Source of the DNA: Prunus persica
Lineage: Eukaryota; Streptophyta; Magnoliopsida; Rosales; Rosaceae
Direction of reading: 5' to 3'
Assembly: GCF_000346465.2 (NCBI RefSeq)
Contig: NC_034013.1
Coordinates: forward strand, 7,269,688-7,333,687
Length of the DNA stretch: 64,000 nt
Shown here: piece after piece, positions 14,701 through 26,794 of the stretch
How positions within the stretch are numbered: position 1 is the stretch's first letter
How the letters are laid out: each line of letters starts with the position of its first letter
Position numbers and translations under genes: made by a program
The notes under the pieces: generated by a model
What the model was told of the DNA's origin: nothing
What the model saw: the letters and a program-made list of their open reading frames with translations, nothing else
Databases searched by the model: none

Positions 14701-17700
14701 AATCCGATGTAGATTGGTCCAAGAAATTGGACAATTCAGGTTCGTACGAACTTCTTTATGAAATCGAGTGGTTTGTGTATTGCATAGTTGTAGAGATTGG
14801 ATTTCACTCAAAACCCACCAAATGACTCCTCCCACCGTATTACGATGTTCCCCAAGTTTTGGACTCAATTCGATATCGGCTGGTCCATGAAATTGGACAA
14901 TTCAGGTTCGTACGAAGTTCGTTATGAAATGTCATGGTTGGTGTATTGCATAGGTGTAGAAATTGGATTTCACTCAAATCCCACCAAATGACTCCAACCA
15001 CGTTATTATGATGATCACCAAGTTTTGGACTGAATCTGATATCGATTTTTCCAAGAAATTGGACAATTCAGGTTTATACGAAGTTCATTATGAAATGGAA
15101 TGGTTGGTGTATTGCATAGTTGTAGAGATTGGATTTCACTCAAAAGCCATCAAATGACTCCTCCCACCGTATTATGATGTTCCCCAAGTTTTGGACTCAA
15201 TCCGATATCGATTGGTCCATGAAATTGGACAATTCAAATTCGTACGAAGTTCGTTCCGAAATGGAGTGGTTAGTGTATTGCATAGTTTTAGCCATTGGAT
15301 TTCACTCAAAAGTCACCAAATGACTCCTCCCATCATATTATAATGTTCGCCAAGTTTTGGACCCAATCCGATATCGATTGGTCCAAGAAATTGGACAATT
15401 CAGGTTCGTACGAAGTTCGTTATAAAATGGATTGGTTGGTGTATTGCATAGATGTAGATACAGGATGTCACTCAAACCCCGCCAAATCACTCCTCCCTCC
15501 GTATTATTATGTTCCCCACGTTTTGGACTCAATCCGATATCTATTGGTCCATGAAATTGGAGAATTCAGGTTCGTATGTAGTTCGTTCTGAAATGGAGTG
15601 GTTGGTGTATTGCATAGTTGTAGAGATTGGATTTCACTCAAAACCCATCAAATGACTCCTGCCACCGTATTGTGATGTTCCCCAAGTTTTGGACTCAATC
15701 TGATGTCGATTGGTCCAAGAAATTGGACAATTCAGGTTCGCACGAAGTTCGTCATGAAATGGAGTGGTTGGTGTATTGCATAGTTGTAGAGATTGGATTT
15801 CACTCAAAATCCACCAAATGACTCCACCCACCGTATTATGATGTTCCCCAAGTTTTGGACTCAATCCGATATCGATTGGTCCATGAAAGTGGACAATTTA
15901 GGTTCGTACGAAGTTCGTTCTGAAATGGAGTGGTTGGTGTATTGCATAGTTTTAGCCATTGGATTTCCCTCAAAAGTCACCAAATGACTCCTCCCATCAT
16001 ATTATAATGTTGCCCAAGTTTTGGACCCAATCCGATATCGATTGGTCCGTGAAATTGGACAATTCAGGTTCGTACAAAGTTCGTTATGAAATGGAGTGGT
16101 TGTGGTTTTGCATAGTTGTAGAGATTGGATTTCACTCAAAAACCCACCAAATGACCCCACCCACCGTATTATGATGTTCCAAAAGTTTTGGACTCAATCC
16201 AATATCGATTGGTGCATGAAATTGGACAATTCAGGCTCGTTCGAAGTTCATTCTGAAATGGTGTGGTGAGTGTATTGCATAGTTTTAGCCATTGGATTTC
16301 ACTCGAAAGACACCAAATGACTCCTCCCACCACATTATGATGTTCTCCAAGTTTTGGACTCAATCCGATATCGATTGGTCCATGAAATTGGACAATTCAG
16401 GTTCGTACGAATCTCGTTCTGAAATGGAGTGGTTTGTGTATTTCAAAGTTTTAGCCATTGGATTTCTCTCAAAAGTCACCAAATGACTCCTCCCACCATA
16501 TTATGATGTTACCCAAGTTTTGGACTCAATCCGATATCGATTGGTCCATGAAATTGGACAATTCAAGTTCATACGATGTTCGTTCCGAAATGGAGTGGTT
16601 GCTGCATTGGATAGTTCTAGACATTGGATTTCACAAAAAACCCACCAAATGACTCCTCCCACCGTATTATGATGTTCCCCAAGTTTTAAACTCAATCCGA
16701 TATCGATGGATCCATGAAATTGGATAATTTAGGTTCGTACGAAGTTCGTTCTGAAATGGAGTGGCTGGTGTATTGCATAGTTGTAGAGATTGGATTTTAC
16801 TCAAAACCCACCAGTGAGTCCACCCACCGTATTATGATGTTCCAAAACTTTTGGACTCAATCCAATATCGATTGGTCAATGAAATTGGACAATTCAAGCT
16901 CGTTCGAAGGTCGTTCTGAAATGGTGTGGTGAGTGTATTGCATAGTTTTAACCATTGGATTTCGCTGGAAAGACACCAAATGACTCCTCCCACCACATTA
17001 TGATGTTCCCCAAATTTTGGACTCAATCCTATGTCGATTGGTTATGAAATTGGACCATTCAGGTTCGTAATAAGTTTTTTTTGAAATGGAGTGGTTTGTG
17101 TATTTCAAAGTTTAGCCATTGGATCTCTCTCAAAGTCACCAAATGACTCCTCCCACCATATTATGATGTTACCCCAAGTTTGGACTCAATCCGATATCGA
17201 TTGGTCCATGAAATTGGACAATTCAGGTTCATACGATGTTCGTTCTGAAATGGAGTGGTTGCTGTATTGCATAGTTCTAGACATTGGATTTCACTCAAAA
17301 CCCACCAAATGACTCCTTCCACCGTATTATGATGTTCCACAAGTTTTAAACTCAATCCGATATCGATTGGTCCTTGAAATTGGCCAATTCAGGTTCGTAT
17401 GAAGTTCGTTCTGAAATGGAGTGGTTGGTGTATTGCATAGTTGTGGATATTGGATTTTACTAGAAACAAAACAATGACTCCACCCACCGTATTATGATGT
17501 TCCAAAAGTTTTGGATTCAATCCAATATCAATTGGTCCATGAAATTGGACAATTCAGGTTCGTACGAAGGTCGTTCTGAAATGGAGTGGTTTGTGTATTT
17601 CAAAGTTTTAGCCATTGGATTTCTATCAAAAGTCACCAAATGACTCCTCCAACCATATTATGATGTTACGCAAGTTTTGGACTCAATCCGATATCGATTG

Positions 17701-19606
17701 GTCCATGAAATTGGACAATTCAGGTTCATACGATGTTCGTTCTGAAATGGAGTGGTTGGTGTATTGCATAGTTTTAGCCATTGGATTTCACTCAAAAGTC
17801 ACCAAATGACTCCTCCCACCGTATTATGTTGTTCCCCAAGTTTTGGACTCAATCCGATATCGATTGGTCCATGAAATTGGACAATTCAGGTTCGTACGAA
17901 GTTCGTCATAAAATGGAGTGCTTGGTATATTGCATAGTTGTAGACATTGGATTTCACTCAAAACCCACCAAATGACTCCTTCCACCGTATTATGATGTTC
18001 CCCAAGTTTTGGACTAAATCCGATATCGATTGGTCCATGAAATTGGACAATTTAGGTTCGTACGAAGTTCGTTCTGAAATGGAGTCGTTGGTGTATTGCG
18101 TAGTTGTAGAGATTGGATTTCACTCAAAAACCACCAAATGACTCCTCCCACTGTATTATGTTGTTCCCCAAGTTTTGGACTCGATCCGATATCGATTGGT
18201 CCATGAAATTAGACAATTCAGGTTCGTACGAAGTTCGTTCTGCAATGGAGTGGTTGGTGTATTGCATAGTTTTAGCCATTGGATTTCAGTCAAAAGACAC
18301 CAAATGACTCCTCCCACCGTATTATGATGTTCCCCAAGTTTTGGACTCAATCCGATATCGATTGGTCCATGAAATTGGACAATTCAGGTTCGTACGAAGT
18401 TCTTTCTGAAATGGAGTGGTTTGTGTATTGTATAGTTTTAGAGATTGGATTTCACTCAAAACCCACCAAATGACTCCTCCCACCATATTATGATGTTCTC
18501 CAAGTTTTGGACTCAATCCGATATCGGTTGGTCCACGAAATTGGACAATTCAGGTTCATACGAAGTTCGTTCTGAAATGGAGTGGTTAGTGTATTGCATA
18601 GTTGTAGAGATTGGACTTCACTCAAAAGCCTCCAAATGACTCCTCCCACCGTATTATGATGTTCCACAAGTTTTGGACTCAATCCGATATCGATCGGTCC
18701 ATGAAATTTGACAATTCAGGTTCGTACGAAGTTCGTTCTGAAATGGAGTGGTTGTTGTATTGCATAGTTCTAGACATTGGATTTCACTCAAAACCCACCA
18801 AATGAATCCTCCCACCGTATTATGATGTTCCCCAAGTTTTGGACTCAATCCGATATCGATTGGTCCATGAAATTGGACAATTCAGGTTCGTAAGAAGTTC
18901 GTTATGAAATGGAATGGTTGGTGTATTGCATAGTTGTAGAGATTGGATTTCACGCAAAACCTACCGAATGTCTCCTCCCACTGTATTATGATGTTCCCCA
19001 AGTTCTGAACTCAATCCGATATCGATTGGTCCATGAAATTGGACAATTCAGGCTCGTTCGAAGTTCGTTCTGAAATAGTGTGGTTAGTGTATTGCATAGT
19101 TTTGGCCACTGGATTTCACTCCAAAGACACCAAATGACTTCCCCCACCATATGATGACGTTCCCCAAGTTTTGGACTCAATCCGATATCGATTGGTCCAC
19201 GAAATTAGACAATTCAGGTTCGTATGAAGGTCGTTCTGAAATGGAATATTTTGTGTATTTCAAAGATTTAGCCATTGGATTTCACTCAAAAGTCACCAAA
19301 TGACTCATCCCACCATATTATGATGTTCCCAAAGTTTTGGACTCAATCCGATATCGATTGGTCCATGAAACTGGACATTTCAGGTTCGTACGAAGTTCGT
19401 TCAGAAATGGAGTCGTTGGTGTATTGCATAGTTGTAGAGATTGGATTTCACTCAAAACCCACCAAATGACTCCTCCAACCGTGTTATGATGTTCCCCAAG
19501 TTCTGGACTCAATACGATATCGATTGGTCCATGAAATTGGATAATTCACGTTCGTACGAAGTTCGTTCTGAAATGGAGTGGTTGGTGTATTGCATCGTTG
19601 TAGCCA

Positions 19607-19741
19607 TTGGATTTCACTCAAAAGACACCAAAAGACTCTGGACTCAATCTGATATCGATTGGTCCATGAAATTCGACAATTCAGGATCGTACGAAGTTCG
19701 ATATGAAATGGAGTGGTTGGTGTATTGCATAGTTGTAGAGA
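19607..19741 (+). repeat. Truncated 135-bp monomer (same deletion as 21732-21866)
   Basis: About 31 bp, from the CTCCCACCGTATTATGATG region up to the TTTTGGACTC box, are missing. GACT is joined directly to CTGGACTCAATCTGATATCG. The identical junction occurs at 21732-21866, 2,125 bp downstream. The deletion therefore happened once and was copied as part of a larger block. Confidence 0.85.
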
Positions 19742-20439
19742 TTGGATTTCGCCCAAAACCCACCAAACGACTCCTCCCACCGTATTATGATGTTCCCCAA
19801 ATTTTGGACTCAATCCGATATCGATTGGTCCATGAAATTGGACAATTCAGGTTCGTACGAAGTTCGTTCTGCAATGGAGTGGTTGGTGTATTGCATAGTT
19901 TTAGCCATTGGATTTCACTCAAAAGACACCAAATGACTCCTCCCATCATATTATGATGTTCCCCAAGTTTTCAACTCAATCCGATATCGATTGGTCCATG
20001 AAATTGGACAATTCAGGTTCATACGATGTTCGTACTGAAATGGAGTGGTTGCTGTATTGCATAGTTCTAGAGATTGCATTTCACTGAAAATCCACGAACT
20101 GACTCCTCCCATCATATTATGATGTTCCCCAAGTTTTGGACTCAATCCCATATCGTTTGGTCTTGGAAATTGGACAATTCAGGTTCGTACGAAGTTCGTT
20201 CTGAAATGGAGTGCTTGGTGTATTGCATAGTTTTAGCCATAGGATTTCACTCAAAAGAAACCAAATGACTCCTCCCACCGTATTAGGATGTTCCCCAAGT
20301 TTTGGACTCAATCCGATATCGATTGGTCCATGAAATTGGACAATTCAGGTTCGTATGAAGTTCGTTATGAAATGGAGTGGTTAGTGTATTGCATAGTTGT
20401 GGAGATTGGATTTCGCTCAAAAAACACCAAATGACTCCT

Positions 20440-20930
20440 CCCACCGTATTATGAAGATTCCCAGGTTTTGGACTCAATCCGATATCGATTGGTATCTGAA
20501 ATTGGACAATTCTGGTTCGTACGAAGTTAGTTCTGAAATGGAGTGGTTAGTGTAATGCATAGTTTTGGCCATTGGATTTCACTCAAAAGCCACGAAATGA
20601 CTCCTCCCATGATATTATGATGTTCCCCAAGTTTTGGACTCAATCCGATATCGTTTGGTCTCGGAAATTGGACAATTCAGGTTCGTACGAAGTTCGTTCT
20701 GAAATGGAGTGGTTGGTGTATTGCATAGTTTTAGCCATAGGATTTCACTCAAAAGAAACCAAATGACTCCTCCCACCGTATTAGGATGTTCCCCAAGTTT
20801 TCGACTCAATCCGATATCTATTGGTCCATGAAATTGGACAATTCAGGTCCGTACAAAGTTCGTTATGAAATGGTGTGGTTGGTGTATTGGATAGTTGTAG
20901 AGATTGGATTTCACTCCAAACCCACCAAAT
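20440..20930 (+). repeat. Three-monomer block, copy 1 (second copy at 22233-22720)
   Basis: Diagnostic variants are TATTATGAAGATTCCCAGG, GATTGGTATCTGAAATTGG, AGTTAGTTCTGAAATGG, GTGTAATGCATAG and then TATTAGGATGTTCCCC with TTTTCGACTC. The same series is found 1,793 bp downstream, close to 11 monomers. Confidence 0.8.
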
Positions 20931-21420
20931 GACTCCTCCCACCGTATTAGGATGTTCCCCAAGTTTTCGACTCAATCCGATATCTATTGGTCTATGAAAT
21001 TGGACAATTCAGTCCGTACGAAGTTCGTTATGAAATGGTGTGGTTGGTGTATGGATAGTTGTAGAGATTGGATTTCACTCAAAACCCACCAAATGACTCC
21101 TCCCACCGTATTAGGATGTTCCCCAAGTTTTCGACTCAATCCGATATCTATTGGTCTATGAAATTGGACAATTCAGGTCCGTACGAAGTTCGTTATGAAA
21201 TAGTGTGGTTGGTGTATTGGATAGTTGTAGAGATTGGATTTCACTCCAAACCCACCAAATGACTCCTCCCACCGTATTAGGATGTTCCCCAAGTTTTCGA
21301 CTCAATCCGATATCTATTGGTCTATGAAATTGGACAATTCAGGTCCGTACGAAGTTCGTTATGAAATAGTGTGGTTGGTGTATTGGATAGTTGTAGAGAT
21401 TGGATTTCACTCCAAACCCA
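20781..21420 (+). repeat. Local single-monomer amplification (four near-identical copies)
   Basis: Four consecutive monomers share the private set TATTAGGATGTTCCCC, TTTTCGACTCAATCC, GATATCTATTGGTC, CAGGTCCGTAC and GTGTATTGGATAGTTG. The last three also share GGTCTATGAAATTGG. Copies at 20904, 21068, 21234 and 21400 (positions of the TTGGATTTCAC box) are spaced 164, 166 and 166 bp. This is the clearest one-monomer expansion in the left arm and must be recent compared with its surroundings. Confidence 0.88.
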
Positions 21421-21731
21421 CCAAATGACTCCTCCCACCGTATTATGTTGTTCCCCAAATTTTGGACTCAATCCGATATTGATTGGTCCATGAAATTGGA
21501 CAATTCAGGATCGTACGAAGTTCGATATGAAATGGAGTGGTTGGTGTATTGCATAGTTGTAGAGATTGGATTTCGCCCAAAAACCACCAAACGACTCCTC
21601 CCACCGTATTATGATGTTCACCAAGTTTTGGACTCAATCTGATTTCGATTGGTCCATGAAATTGGACAATTCAGGTTCGTACGAAGTTCGTTCTGAAATG
21701 GAGTGGTTGGATTATTGCATCGTTATAGCCA

Positions 21732-21866
21732 TTGGTTTTCACTCAAGAGACACCAAATGACTCTGGACTCAATCTGATATCGATTGGTCCATGAAATTGG
21801 ACAATTCAAGATCGTACGAAGTTCGATATGAAATGGAGTGGTTGGTGTATTGCATAGTTGAAGAGA
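21732..21866 (+). repeat. Truncated 135-bp monomer (same deletion as 19607-19741)
   Basis: Same GACT/CTGGACTC deletion junction as at 19607-19741. It is followed by the same TCGCC-bearing monomer (GGATTTCGCC), which confirms block duplication at an offset of 2,125 bp. Confidence 0.85.
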
Positions 21867-22232
21867 TTGGATTTCGCCAAAAACCCACCAAACGACTCCT
21901 CCCACCGTATTATGATGTTCCCCAAATTTTGGACTCAATCCGATATCGATTGGTCCATGAAATTGGACAATTCAGGTTCGTACGAAGTTCGTTATGAGAT
22001 GGAGGGGTTGGTGTATTGCATAGTTTTAGCCATTGGATTTCACTGAAAAGGCACCAAATGACTTCTCCCATCATATTATGATGTTCCCCAAGTTTTGGAG
22101 TCAATCCTACATTGATTGGTCCATGAAATTGGACAATTCAGGTTCATACGAAGTTCATTCTGAAATGGAGTGGTTGGTGTATTGCATAGTTGTAGAGATT
22201 GGATTTCGCTCAAAACCCACCAAATGACTCCT

Positions 22233-22720
22233 CCCACCGTATTATGAAGATTCCCAGGTTTTGGAGTCAATCCGATATCGATTGGTATCTGAAATTGGAC
22301 AATTCTGGTTCGTACGAAGTTAGTTCTGAAATGGAGTGGTTAGTGTAATGCATAGTTTTGGCCATTGGATTTCACTGAAAAGCCACGAAATGACTCCTCC
22401 CATCATATTATGATGTTCCCTAACTTTTGGACTCAATCCGATATCGTTTGGTCTAGGAAATTGGACAATTCAGGTTCGTACGAAGTTCGTTCTGAAATGG
22501 AGTGGTTGGTGTATTGCATAGTTTTAGCCATAGGATTTCACTCAAAAGAAACCAAATGACTCCTCCCACCGTATTAGGATGTTCCCCAAGTTTTCGACTC
22601 AATCCGATATCTATTGGTCCATGAAATTGGACAATTCAGGTCCGTACAAAGTTCGTTATGAAATGGTGTGGTTGGTGTATTGGATAGTTGTAGAGATTGG
22701 ATTTCACTCCAAACCCACCA
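22233..22720 (+). repeat. Three-monomer block, copy 2 (first copy at 20440-20930)
   Basis: Second copy of the block at 20440-20930, offset 1,793 bp. It keeps TATTATGAAGATTCCCAGG, GGTATCTGAAATTGG and GTGTAATGCATAG, with minor substitutions such as TTCCCTAACTTTTGG. Confidence 0.8.
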
Positions 22721-22849
22721 AATGACTCCTCCCACCGTATTATGTTGTTCCACAAGTTTTGGACTCAATCCGATACCGTTTGGTCCATGAAATTGGACAA
22801 TTCAGGTTCGTATGAAGTTCGTCATGAAATGGAGTGGTTGGTGCATTGC

Positions 22850-23797
22850 ATAGTTGTAGAGATTGGATTTAACTCAAAACCCACCAAATGACTCCTCCCA
22901 CCGTATTATGATATTCCCCAAGTTTTGGACTAAATCCGTAATCGATTGGTCCATGAAATTGGACAATTCTGGTTCGTACAAAGTTCGTTATGAAATTGAG
23001 TGGTTGGTGTATTGCATAGTTGCAGAGATTGGATTTCACTCAAAACCCAAGAAATCGATTGGTCCATGAAATTGGACAACTCAGGTTCGTACGAAGTTCG
23101 TTCTGAAATGGAGTGGTTAGTGTATTGCATAGTTTTAGCCATTGAATTTCACTCAAAAGTCACCAAATTACTCCTCCCATCATATTATGATGTTCCCCAA
23201 GTTTTGGACTCAATCCGATATCGATTGGCCCATGAAATTGGACAATTCATGTTCGTACGAAGTTCGTTCTGAAATGGAGTGGTTGGTGTATTGCAGAGTT
23301 TTAGCCATTGAATTTCAGTCAAAAGACACCAAATGACTCCTCCCACCGTATTATGATGTTCCCCAAGTCTTGGACTCAATCCAATGTCGATTGGTCCACG
23401 AAATTGGACAATTCAGGCTCGTACGAAGTGGATTCTGAAATCGAGTGGTTGGTGTATTGCATAGTTTTAGCCATTGGATTCACTGAAAAGACACCAAATG
23501 ACTCCTCCCACCGTATTATGGTGTTGCCCAAGTTTTGGACTCAATCCGATATCGATTGGTCCATGAAATTGGAAAATTCAGGTTCGTACGAAGTTCGTTC
23601 TGAAATGGTTTGGTTAGTGTATTGCATAGTTTTAGCCATTGGATTTCACTCAAAAGCCACCAAATGACTCCTCCTATCATATTACGATGTTCCCCAAGTT
23701 TTGGACTCAATCCGATATCGATTGGTCCATGGAATTGGACAATTCAGATTCGTACGAAGTTCGTTATGAAATGGAGTGGTTGGTGTATTGCATAGTT
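22850..23797 (+). repeat. Near-identical ~950-bp block, copy 1 (second copy at 25847-26794)
   Basis: From TTGGATTTAACTC to about 23797 this block matches 25847-26794 at a constant offset of 2,997 bp. The single substitution I noticed is A/G at 23748/26745 (CAGATTCG versus CAGGTTCG). It contains a 113-bp truncated monomer at 23029-23141, in which CCCAAGAAATCGATTGG bridges a 53-bp deletion, and a monomer with TTGGATTCACTGAAAAGAC. The two copies lie either side of the 25230-25329 gap. Confidence 0.9.
23029..23141 (+). repeat. Truncated 113-bp monomer
   Basis: Fifty-three bases between AAAACCCA and ATCGATTGGTCC are missing. The same junction recurs at 26026-26138, as expected from the 2,997-bp block duplication. 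Confidence 0.88.
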
Positions 23798-23915
23798 TTA
23801 GCCATAGGATTTCATCCAAAAGGAACCAAATGACTCCCCCACCGTATTAGGATGTTCCTCAAGTTTCGGACTCAATCCGATATCGATTGGTCCTTGAAAT
23901 TGGACAATTCAGGTT
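23590..23915 (+). repeat. Two-monomer block shared with the inverted arm (35017-35342)
   Basis: The reverse complement of this stretch is found at 35017-35342 (paired positions sum to 58,932). Shared private variants include GAAATGGTTTGGTTAGTG, CTCCTATCATATTACGATG, CCATGGAATTGGAC, TTTCATCCAAAAGGAACC, the shortened GACTCCCCCACCG, GTTCCTCAAGTTTCGG and GGTCCTTGAAATTGG. Outside these limits similarity falls to the background between random monomers. Confidence 0.9.
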
Positions 23916-24426
23916 CGTACGAAGTTCGTTATGAAATGGAGTGGTTGGTGTATTGCATAGTTTTAGCCATAGGATTTCACCCAAAAGAAACCAAATGACT
24001 CTTTCCACCGTATTAGGATGTTCCTCAAGTTTTGGACTCAATTCGATATCGATTGGTCCATGAAATTGGACAATTGAAGTTCGTACGAAGTTCGTTATGA
24101 AATGGAGTTGTTGGTGTATTGCATAGTTGAAGAGATTGGATTTCACTCAAAACCCACCAAATGACTCCTCCCACCGTATTATGATGTTCTCCAAATTTTG
24201 GACTCAATCCGACATCGATTGGTCCGTGAAATTGGACAATTCAAGCTCGTACAAAGTTCGTTCTGAAATGGAGTGGTTGGTCTATTGCATAGTTGTAGAG
24301 ATTGGATTTTACTCAAAACCCACCAAATGACTTCACCCACCGTAGTATGTGGTTCCCCTAGTTTTGGACTCGATCCGATATCGATTGGTCCATGAAATTG
24401 GACAATTCAGGTTCATACGAAGTTCG

Positions 24427-25690
24427 TTATGAAATGGAGTGGTTGGTGTATTGCATAGTTGTAGAGATTGGATTTCTCTCAAAACCCGCCAAATGACTCC
24501 TCCCACCATATTATGATGTTTCCCAAGTTTTGGACTCAATCCGACATCGATTGGTCCATGAAATTGGACAATTCAGGTTCGTAAGAAGTTCGTTATGAAA
24601 TGGAGTAGTTGGTGTATTTAATAGTTGTAGAGATTGGACTTCACTCATAAGCCACCCACCGACTCCTCCCACTGTATTATGATGTTCCCCAAGTTTTGTA
24701 CTCAATCCGATATCGATTGGTCCATGAAATTAGACAATTCAGGTTCGTACGAAGTTCGTTCTGAAATGGAGTGGTTGGTGTATTGCGTAGTTGTAGAGAT
24801 TGGATTTCACTCAAAACCAGCCAAATGACTCCTCCCACCGTATTATAATGTTCCCCAAGTTTTGTACTCAGTCCGATGTTGATTGGTCCGTGAAATTGGA
24901 CAATTCAGGTTCGTACGAAGTTCGTTACGAAATGGAGTGGTTGATGTATTGCACAGTTGTACAGATTGGATTTCACTCAAAACTCACCAAATGACTCCTC
25001 CCACCCTATTATTGTGTCCCCCAAGTTTTGTACTCAATCCGATATCGATTGGTCCATGAAATTGGACAATTCAGGTTCGTACGAAGTTCGTTTGAAATGG
25101 AGTGGTTAGTGTATTGCATAGTTTTAGCCCTAGGATTTCACTCAAAAGACAACAAATGACTTCTCCCGCCGTATTAGGATGTTCGCCAAGTTTTTGTACT
25201 CAATCCGATATCGATTGGTCCATGAAATTNNNNNNNNNNNNNNNNNNNNNNNNNNNNNNNNNNNNNNNNNNNNNNNNNNNNNNNNNNNNNNNNNNNNNNN
25301 NNNNNNNNNNNNNNNNNNNNNNNNNNNNNATGGAGTGGTTAGTGTATTGCATAGTTTTGGCCATTGGATTTCACTGAAAAGCCACCAAATGGCTTTTCCC
25401 ATCATATTATGATGTTCCCCTTGTTTTGGACTCAATCCGATATCGATTGGTCAATGAAATTGGACAATTCAGGTTCGTGCGAAGTTCGTTCTGAAATGGG
25501 GTGGTTGGTGTATTGCGCAGTTGTAGAGATTGGATTTCACTCAAAACCCACCAAATGACTCCTCCCACCCTATTATTATGTTCCCCAAGTTTTGGCCTCA
25601 ATCCCATATCGATTGGTGTATGAAATTGCACAATTCAGGTTCCTACGAAGTTCGTTATGAAATGGAGTGGTTGGTGTATTGCATAGTTGA
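24427..25690 (+). repeat. ~1.2-kb block, copy 1, interrupted by gap (second copy at 26761-27958)
   Basis: Left of the gap (24427-25229) this matches 26761-27563 at offset 2,334. Right of the gap (25330-25690) it matches 27598-27958 at offset 2,268. Private variants include CTCTCAAAACCCGCC, GTATTTAATAGTTG, GACTTCACTCATAAGCC, CTATTATTGTGTCCCCC and ATGGCTTTTCCCATC. Copies differ by a few substitutions and one-base indels in homopolymers. The offset change of 66 implies that the 100 Ns stand for 34 bp if the copies are collinear. Confidence 0.88.
25230..25329. other. Assembly gap of exactly 100 N
   Basis: A run of exactly 100 N, a common placeholder for a gap of unknown size. The flanks are ...CATGAAATT and ATGGAGTGG..., which in a normal monomer are separated by 34 bp. 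The paralogous copy at 27564-27597 also has 34 bp there. The stated gap length is therefore probably not the true length. Confidence 0.99.
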
Positions 25691-25846
25691 AGAGATTGGA
25701 TTTCTCTCAAACCCGCCAAATGACTCCTCCCACCATATTATGATGTTTCCCAAGTTTGGACTCAATCCGACATCGATTGGTCCATGAAATTGGACAATTC
25801 AGGTTCGTACGAAGTTCGTTATGAAATGGAGTAGTTGGTGTATTTC

Positions 25847-26794
25847 ATAGTTGTAGAGATTGGATTTAACTCAAAACCCACCAAATGACTCCTCCCACCG
25901 TATTATGATATTCCCCAAGTTTTGGACTAAATCCGTAATCGATTGGTCCATGAAATTGGACAATTCTGGTTCGTACAAAGTTCGTTATGAAATTGAGTGG
26001 TTGGTGTATTGCATAGTTGCAGAGATTGGATTTCACTCAAAACCCAAGAAATCGATTGGTCCATGAAATTGGACAACTCAGGTTCGTACGAAGTTCGTTC
26101 TGAAATGGAGTGGTTAGTGTATTGCATAGTTTTAGCCATTGAATTTCACTCAAAAGTCACCAAATTACTCCTCCCATCATATTATGATGTTCCCCAAGTT
26201 TTGGACTCAATCCGATATCGATTGGCCCATGAAATTGGACAATTCATGTTCGTACGAAGTTCGTTCTGAAATGGAGTGGTTGGTGTATTGCAGAGTTTTA
26301 GCCATTGAATTTCAGTCAAAAGACACCAAATGACTCCTCCCACCGTATTATGATGTTCCCCAAGTCTTGGACTCAATCCAATGTCGATTGGTCCACGAAA
26401 TTGGACAATTCAGGCTCGTACGAAGTGGATTCTGAAATCGAGTGGTTGGTGTATTGCATAGTTTTAGCCATTGGATTCACTGAAAAGACACCAAATGACT
26501 CCTCCCACCGTATTATGGTGTTGCCCAAGTTTTGGACTCAATCCGATATCGATTGGTCCATGAAATTGGAAAATTCAGGTTCGTACGAAGTTCGTTCTGA
26601 AATGGTTTGGTTAGTGTATTGCATAGTTTTAGCCATTGGATTTCACTCAAAAGCCACCAAATGACTCCTCCTATCATATTACGATGTTCCCCAAGTTTTG
26701 GACTCAATCCGATATCGATTGGTCCATGAAATTGGACAATTCAGGTTCGTACGAAGTTCGTTATGAAATGGAGTGGTTGGTGTATTGCATAGTT
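25847..26794 (+). repeat. Near-identical ~950-bp block, copy 2 (first copy at 22850-23797)
   Basis: Second copy, offset 2,997 bp, including the truncated 113-bp monomer at 26026-26138. It joins the block that repeats 24427 onward four monomers sooner than the first copy does, so the two repeated tracts are rearranged relative to each other. Confidence 0.9.
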
